Assembly (NCBI GenBank): GCA_028696755.1
Contig: JAQVGK010000127.1
Location: forward strand, 1-8,533
Length of the DNA stretch: 8,533 nt
Direction of reading: 5' to 3'
DNA from: Bacteroidales bacterium
Lineage (GTDB): Bacteria > Bacteroidota > Bacteroidia > Bacteroidales > ML635J-15
The stretch's first letter is position 1, and each line of letters opens with the position of its first letter. Position numbers and translations under genes: made by a program. Below the pieces are notes generated by a model. It saw nothing but the letters and a program-made list of their open reading frames with translations. It was not told the DNA's origin and did not search any database. This document shows positions 5,127 through 8,533 of this stretch, piece after piece.

Positions 5127-7466
5127 TCAATTTTTATTTTTACTTGTAAAATTATATTTCAATTCAAAAATAAACATTCTACCCGGACATTTATAACCCT
5201 TGCTGTTTGTGTAAATTTTATTTGTAACATTATCAATGGTAAGCGATGCATCAAAACCTCTGTATGACTTCCAGATGCGAAGATCAAAAGTTGTGTATGC
5301 TGGATATTTGTCACTCATAAAATAAACATTTTCGAAACTATTATCATCTTTAATCCAACGGCTTCCATTATAATTAAATGTTGCCGAAACATTAAGAATA
5401 TTATTCACAAAAGACGCTCCTCCCGCAGCCTTATGATCAGCAATATCGGTGAGAAATTTCCCTGTTAAATCAATACCAGCACCATCAGGATTAACAATAA
5501 AACTACTAATGACAGAGGTGTTATTAGTGTAATTTGAAAAGAGGCGAATGTTTTTATTCACTTTATAACTAATGTCAGCTTCAAGTCCATAAATATTTAC
5601 TTCTCCAATATTTGAAGTTTGATAAATTGGTGCGATTGTGTATCCCATATTAACCGAATCGCCAGTGCTAATAAGGTACATAAAATCTTTCCCAATATTG
5701 TAATAAACCGAAATTCCAGCGTCAAGGCCAAACTCAGAAACAAAATCTGCTCCTGTCTCAAAGCTGTAAAGATATTCGGCTCTGATATTAGGATTTGCAA
5801 CTCTAAAACCAGTTCTAACCTGATCGGAGCGGCATAAATCATCGAGTACAGGAGCTCTAAATCCTTTGGCTGCAACAGCATAAACTGTTATTGGCTTTGT
5901 CAGCTTATATTCTACCACCAGTTTTGGACTAAACGAACTCCAATTGGCTGGATTTTGCTGAACAAACTGAAATTCGCTAAGGTATTCAATTGAGTAGGAA
6001 GGATTTTCGATACTAAAAAGTGCATTTCTAAAAGTTGCTAAGTCATATCGCAGTCCAGGTACTACAGTTAGTTTTGAATTTTTGCTAAGATACTTTAACT
6101 GCATAAATCCTGAAAAAATATCAAGATTTCCTCGATTACGAATAACATCTGTTGAAGTATAGTAAATATCAGCACCATCAACAGCGCCCGCTTTATATTC
6201 GGCACCAGCTGTTATGTCAATTTTCTCGTTTACGAAGTACTGAGCAAAAGCTTTGGCACCACTTTCGAGTCTGCCCGATTTTATCTCATACAGTGCATAC
6301 TCACCATCGCTGTAATACTCGTTTAATCGAAAATAATCTTCGTTTAAAACAAATACATTTGCAAAAACGTTAAAATTTCCGAATTTACCACGATACTTAG
6401 CAAAACCGTGAACTGTACTCCTATTTGTATTGGCGCCGTTGAATTCATATATTTTCACACCTCTTCCTTTAGTATCGTCGGTATAACTTAGCGATACCTC
6501 TGCATTATTTTTATCGTTAAAATAATAGCCAGCCAAACCCGAGATTGAATATTCTTCGAGAAAAACAGGAACTACAATACTGTCGTTCTCGAGGATTACT
6601 TCGTCTGGTGTATTAATATAACCATCACTATTTCGATACAATGCAAAACTTCGCCAATAGAGTTTTTTATTCTCGGAGACACCCGACAGTCTAAGTTTGG
6701 AGTCAAATGTATTATAAGTTCCATAAGATGAGCTAAGTGAAGCTGAAAATCTTTCTACTGGTTTGCGAGTTGTAATATTTATTATCCCACCCATGGCATT
6801 CGATCCAAAGATAGCAGATCCAGGCCCTTTGATTACTTCGAGAGTTGCAATATTATCTTTATCAATCAAGCTCCAGTTAACCGAGCCAGCATCCGATTTA
6901 TTAAGCGGCGAACCATCCAGAACAATCAAAGTTCCACCTTTTGTATTTCCACCAAGACCACGCATCGAAATTTCTGTTGATGAAAACATTCCAGCCTCAG
7001 CGTTTACATTTACACCCGAAATCCCTTCTAACAATTTATGCGATGATATTGCTGGACTTGCATTTATTTCTTGTAAACCGAGAGTTTTTGTTCTAACAGG
7101 AATATCTAGCACTTCTTGTTCGGGATCTTTTTGTGCGCCAATTAGAATTTCGTCGGTAAAATACACTTCGGGTTCCATTAAAACTTCAATTCGGCGATTT
7201 GAGTTTTTCCCATTTTGAATCTCTTTAATTACAGGCTTGTAACCAATAGACGAAAACTCCAAAGTAATTTTCCCTGCCCATTTATAATTTAGAGAAAAAT
7301 AGCCATTCTTATTGGTAACAGTTCCTTCATTAGTACCAGTCACAACTATATTAACATCAGATAAAGGATTTCTGTTAAGGTCATACACATAACCTTCTAT
7401 CTCCTGTGCATTAACAGAAATATAAAAAGCAATTACAGATGCAATAAGTGTAAAAAATCTCTTCAT
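5127..7466 (-). CDS. TonB-dependent outer-membrane receptor
   Basis: A 779-residue outer-membrane transporter. In order: signal peptide (1-20, cleavage at VNA-QE), carboxypeptidase-regulatory-like beta domain (about 22-98), plug domain (about 118-236: ISSHKLLEGISGVNV, ISMRGLGG, IVLDGSPLN, IEVIKGPGSAIFGSNAMGG-type motifs, seen here as LEVIKGPGSAIFGSNAMGGI) and a beta-barrel (about 240-773). FRAP (536-539) and NPNI (558-561) correspond to the FRAP/NPNL boxes seen in haem and vitamin B12 receptors. Between them is Cys545, with no histidine. The only other cysteine is Cys760, near the end. The last strand ends FIFELKYNF, followed by a six-residue tail. I could not place a TonB box with confidence. 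This is a single-protein receptor; no SusD partner follows, which argues against glycan uptake and for a small ligand such as a metal complex, haem or corrinoid. It is the first gene of the minus-strand operon. Confidence 0.93.
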   Translation of the reverse strand: MKRFFTLIASVIAFYISVNAQEIEGYVYDLNRNPLSDVNIVVTGTNEGTVTNKNGYFSLNYKWAGKITLEFSSIGYKPVIKEIQNGKNSNRRIEVLMEPEVYFTDEILIGAQKDPEQEVLDIPVRTKTLGLQEINASPAISSHKLLEGISGVNVNAEAGMFSSTEISMRGLGGNTKGGTLIVLDGSPLNKSDAGSVNWSLIDKDNIATLEVIKGPGSAIFGSNAMGGIINITTRKPVERFSASLSSSYGTYNTFDSKLRLSGVSENKKLYWRSFALYRNSDGYINTPDEVILENDSIVVPVFLEEYSISGLAGYYFNDKNNAEVSLSYTDDTKGRGVKIYEFNGANTNRSTVHGFAKYRGKFGNFNVFANVFVLNEDYFRLNEYYSDGEYALYEIKSGRLESGAKAFAQYFVNEKIDITAGAEYKAGAVDGADIYYTSTDVIRNRGNLDIFSGFMQLKYLSKNSKLTVVPGLRYDLATFRNALFSIENPSYSIEYLSEFQFVQQNPANWSSFSPKLVVEYKLTKPITVYAVAAKGFRAPVLDDLCRSDQVRTGFRVANPNIRAEYLYSFETGADFVSEFGLDAGISVYYNIGKDFMYLISTGDSVNMGYTIAPIYQTSNIGEVNIYGLEADISYKVNKNIRLFSNYTNNTSVISSFIVNPDGAGIDLTGKFLTDIADHKAAGGASFVNNILNVSATFNYNGSRWIKDDNSFENVYFMSDKYPAYTTFDLRIWKSYRGFDASLTIDNVTNKIYTNSKGYKCPGRMFIFELKYNFTSKNKN

Positions 7467-7475
7467 AAAAAACTA

Positions 7476-7531
7476 AAAATCCCGGAAACGCAGGCATCAA
7501 AACAGTTAAAGACCTTTGTTTCCAGGAATTT
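7476..7531 (-). terminator. Long-stem hairpin before the receptor: terminator or leader attenuator
   Basis: On the minus strand, the arm at 7531-7518 (CCTGGAAAC core) pairs with 7489-7476 (GTTTCCGGG core): 14 positions with one G-T wobble and one mismatch, around a 28-base loop. T-rich sequence (ATTTTTAGTTTTTT) then runs right up to the receptor ATG at 7466. The hairpin starts 17 bases after the stop of the T9SS gene, as expected for its terminator. Because nothing but the T tract lies between it and the receptor start, any receptor transcript starting upstream must pass through it. A regulated attenuator is therefore also possible. It matches no riboswitch class I can name. Confidence 0.65.
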
Positions 7532-7542
7532 AAACAGAAAAA

Positions 7543-7550
7543 CAATATTA
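7543..7550 (-). promoter_or_regulatory. Weak candidate -7 box for the receptor operon
   Basis: Read on the minus strand this is TAATATTG, the same octamer as the candidate box before the TetR-type gene and one mismatch from TAnnTTTG. It overlaps the TAA stop of the T9SS gene. Transcription from here would put the whole 7476-7531 hairpin in the leader of the receptor mRNA. No convincing -33 TTTG lies about 20 bases upstream, so support is weak. Confidence 0.25.
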
Positions 7551-8533
7551 TTCGATAATCATTTTGCTAGTTTCTGGTTTGTTAGAACCATCTGTGTAAA
7601 CCTTAACAAAATACATTCCTGCATTTAGATTTGGCATATCAACATTTACCATATTTGTAAAATCTGCAGCAGTTTTATAAACCATTGCGCCAGTTATGCT
7701 ATATACTTCAACACCAGTAATTGCATCTGAAGATTCAACAGTAAAAGTTCCGTTACTAGGATTAGGATAAACCATCAAAGCACTGTTGTACAAATCAACA
7801 GTTATTCCACTTGGAGCAAGCCCTTGAACAAGAATATCGTCAATTTTAGAAATTCCAGCAGCATCAACATCGCCACCACCAACAGCAGTATTAGATGTCA
7901 TAATCCATCTGATAAACATAGATGTTGTTCCGTTGCCTTCCATTTCAACAGGAAGAGCTACTTCATTAACAACGCCAGTTGTCCAGTCGCTACCAACGGT
8001 AAAAGCGCCATCAGTAATATCGGCCCATTCGCCACCACTTAAACGCCACTGCAATTTAAAATCTTTTGGACCTGTAGCATCAGAGTTATGTTTTGAAGAA
8101 ACTGTCATACTAGTAAAACCATCAGCTTTAAATTTAATTGACCAGAATTTATCATCGGCACCAGCATCCCATCCGTCGGCAGATGCAGAATAGCCTTCAG
8201 TTTCAGAAGCATAAGTTAAAGTTCTAGTTGTGCCAGCAGTACCGTTCTCTGCTCTAACATCATAACCTAGATTTGCCTCAATTCCAGAATCGGCGTTAAA
8301 TTCAACATCGGTATTGTCGGTAAAGTCGAAGCCAATAATAGTTACAGGTGTTGGATAAGGAACTCCTGTTATAACAATATCATCAATTTTAGAAACTCCA
8401 GTAGCTTCTACAGTTGCATTACTAACCGAAGTGTTTGATGTCATAATCCATCTAGCATAAAGCGAAGTATTTCCTGGATCGTCCATATCGGCAGGAAGTG
8501 CCACGTTGGTTAAAACGCCGCTTGTCCAATCGC
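7548..8533 (-). CDS. Secreted repeat protein with T9SS type A sorting domain, 5' end outside window
   Basis: The reading frame is open from the right edge of the window to a TAA at 7548-7550, giving 327 residues of the C-terminal part. Numbering from the GTG at 8504, residues about 241-318 form a T9SS sorting domain: VYPNPSNGTFTV, GVEVYSITGAMVY, LNAGMYFVKVYTDG and a final K-MIIE. The protein is therefore exported by the type IX system and released or anchored at the cell surface. Before it is one complete beta-sandwich-like module (about 56-228: WSIKFKADGFTSMTVSSKHN, TGPKDFKLQWRLSGGEW, IRWIMTSNT, KIDDI) and the tail of a second. From memory, such modules recur in Bacteroidota secreted nucleases and adhesin-like proteins. 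Any catalytic domain would lie upstream, outside the window. The GTG at 8504 is not the start, because the homology continues through it to the edge. Confidence 0.88.
   Translation of the reverse strand, partial: DWTSGVLTNVALPADMDDPGNTSLYARWIMTSNTSVSNATVEATGVSKIDDIVITGVPYPTPVTIIGFDFTDNTDVEFNADSGIEANLGYDVRAENGTAGTTRTLTYASETEGYSASADGWDAGADDKFWSIKFKADGFTSMTVSSKHNSDATGPKDFKLQWRLSGGEWADITDGAFTVGSDWTTGVVNEVALPVEMEGNGTTSMFIRWIMTSNTAVGGGDVDAAGISKIDDILVQGLAPSGITVDLYNSALMVYPNPSNGTFTVESSDAITGVEVYSITGAMVYKTAADFTNMVNVDMPNLNAGMYFVKVYTDGSNKPETSKMIIE
7821..8533 (-). repeat. Tandem protein module repeat, period 181 residues
   Basis: The segment DWTSGV...KIDDIVITG (8364-8531) recurs as DWTTGV...KIDDILVQG (7821-7988), exactly 543 bases apart. 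By eye 32 of 57 aligned residues are identical. At DNA level the 17-mer GATGTCATAATCCATCT (plus strand) is shared at 7894-7910 and 8437-8453. One full 181-residue unit and the end of the preceding unit are seen; more copies may lie beyond the window. Confidence 0.85.

Noticed and set aside
6763..7218. Plus-strand 151-codon reading frame
   Set aside because: It is antisense to the well-supported plug domain of the TonB-dependent receptor and shows no recognisable motif.
7548..8504. A complete T9SS gene starting at the GTG at 8504
   Set aside because: The frame stays open to 8533 and the upstream codons (DWTSGVLTNV) match the second copy of the repeat (DWTTGVVNEV), so the true start is outside the window.

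Overview
The window looks like chromosomal DNA of a Bacteroidota bacterium, probably an environmental member of the Bacteroidia. The DNA is AT-rich. A secreted protein ends in a type IX secretion (T9SS) sorting domain. A TonB-dependent receptor has the N-terminal carboxypeptidase-regulatory-like domain common in this phylum. There is the end of a GIN-domain (DUF2807) protein, and candidate -7 boxes of the TAnnTTTG kind. No tRNA, rRNA, CRISPR array, transposase or phage gene was seen.

Layout. Plus strand: the last 63 codons of a GIN-domain envelope protein (1-194) end in a strong terminator (212-240). An untranslated stretch of about 330 bases follows; it carries diverged 7-base repeats in inverted orientation (282-447). 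Next come a 419-residue exported protein of a conserved but functionally unproven Bacteroidota family (567-1826) and a TetR/AcrR-type regulator (1927-2511). Minus strand, converging on the regulator with 8 bases between stops: a tight four-gene block runs from 7466 down to 2520. In transcription order it holds a TonB-dependent receptor, a lipoprotein with two sulfite-oxidase-like (molybdopterin-domain-like) repeats, a CcsA/ResC-like membrane protein and a short ResB-like membrane protein. Upstream of it, also on the minus strand, lies the 3' part of a repeat-bearing T9SS cargo protein (7548 to the window edge). A large hairpin followed by T-rich sequence sits between that gene and the receptor.

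How the genes may work together. Gaps of 4, 9 and 11 bases make the four-gene block almost certainly one transcript. It offers an outer-membrane transporter, an envelope lipoprotein, and an inner-membrane pair related to System II cytochrome c biogenesis (haem export/ligation). The window has no c-type cytochrome and no CXXCH motif. The CcsA-like protein keeps only part of the tryptophan-rich haem-handling motif. My inference is a dedicated uptake and inner-membrane redox/handling system for a haem-like, corrinoid or metal-complex ligand, rather than standard cytochrome c maturation. The substrate cannot be read from the sequence. This block is the most interesting part of the window; the regulator and the 419-residue protein have no evident link to it beyond position.
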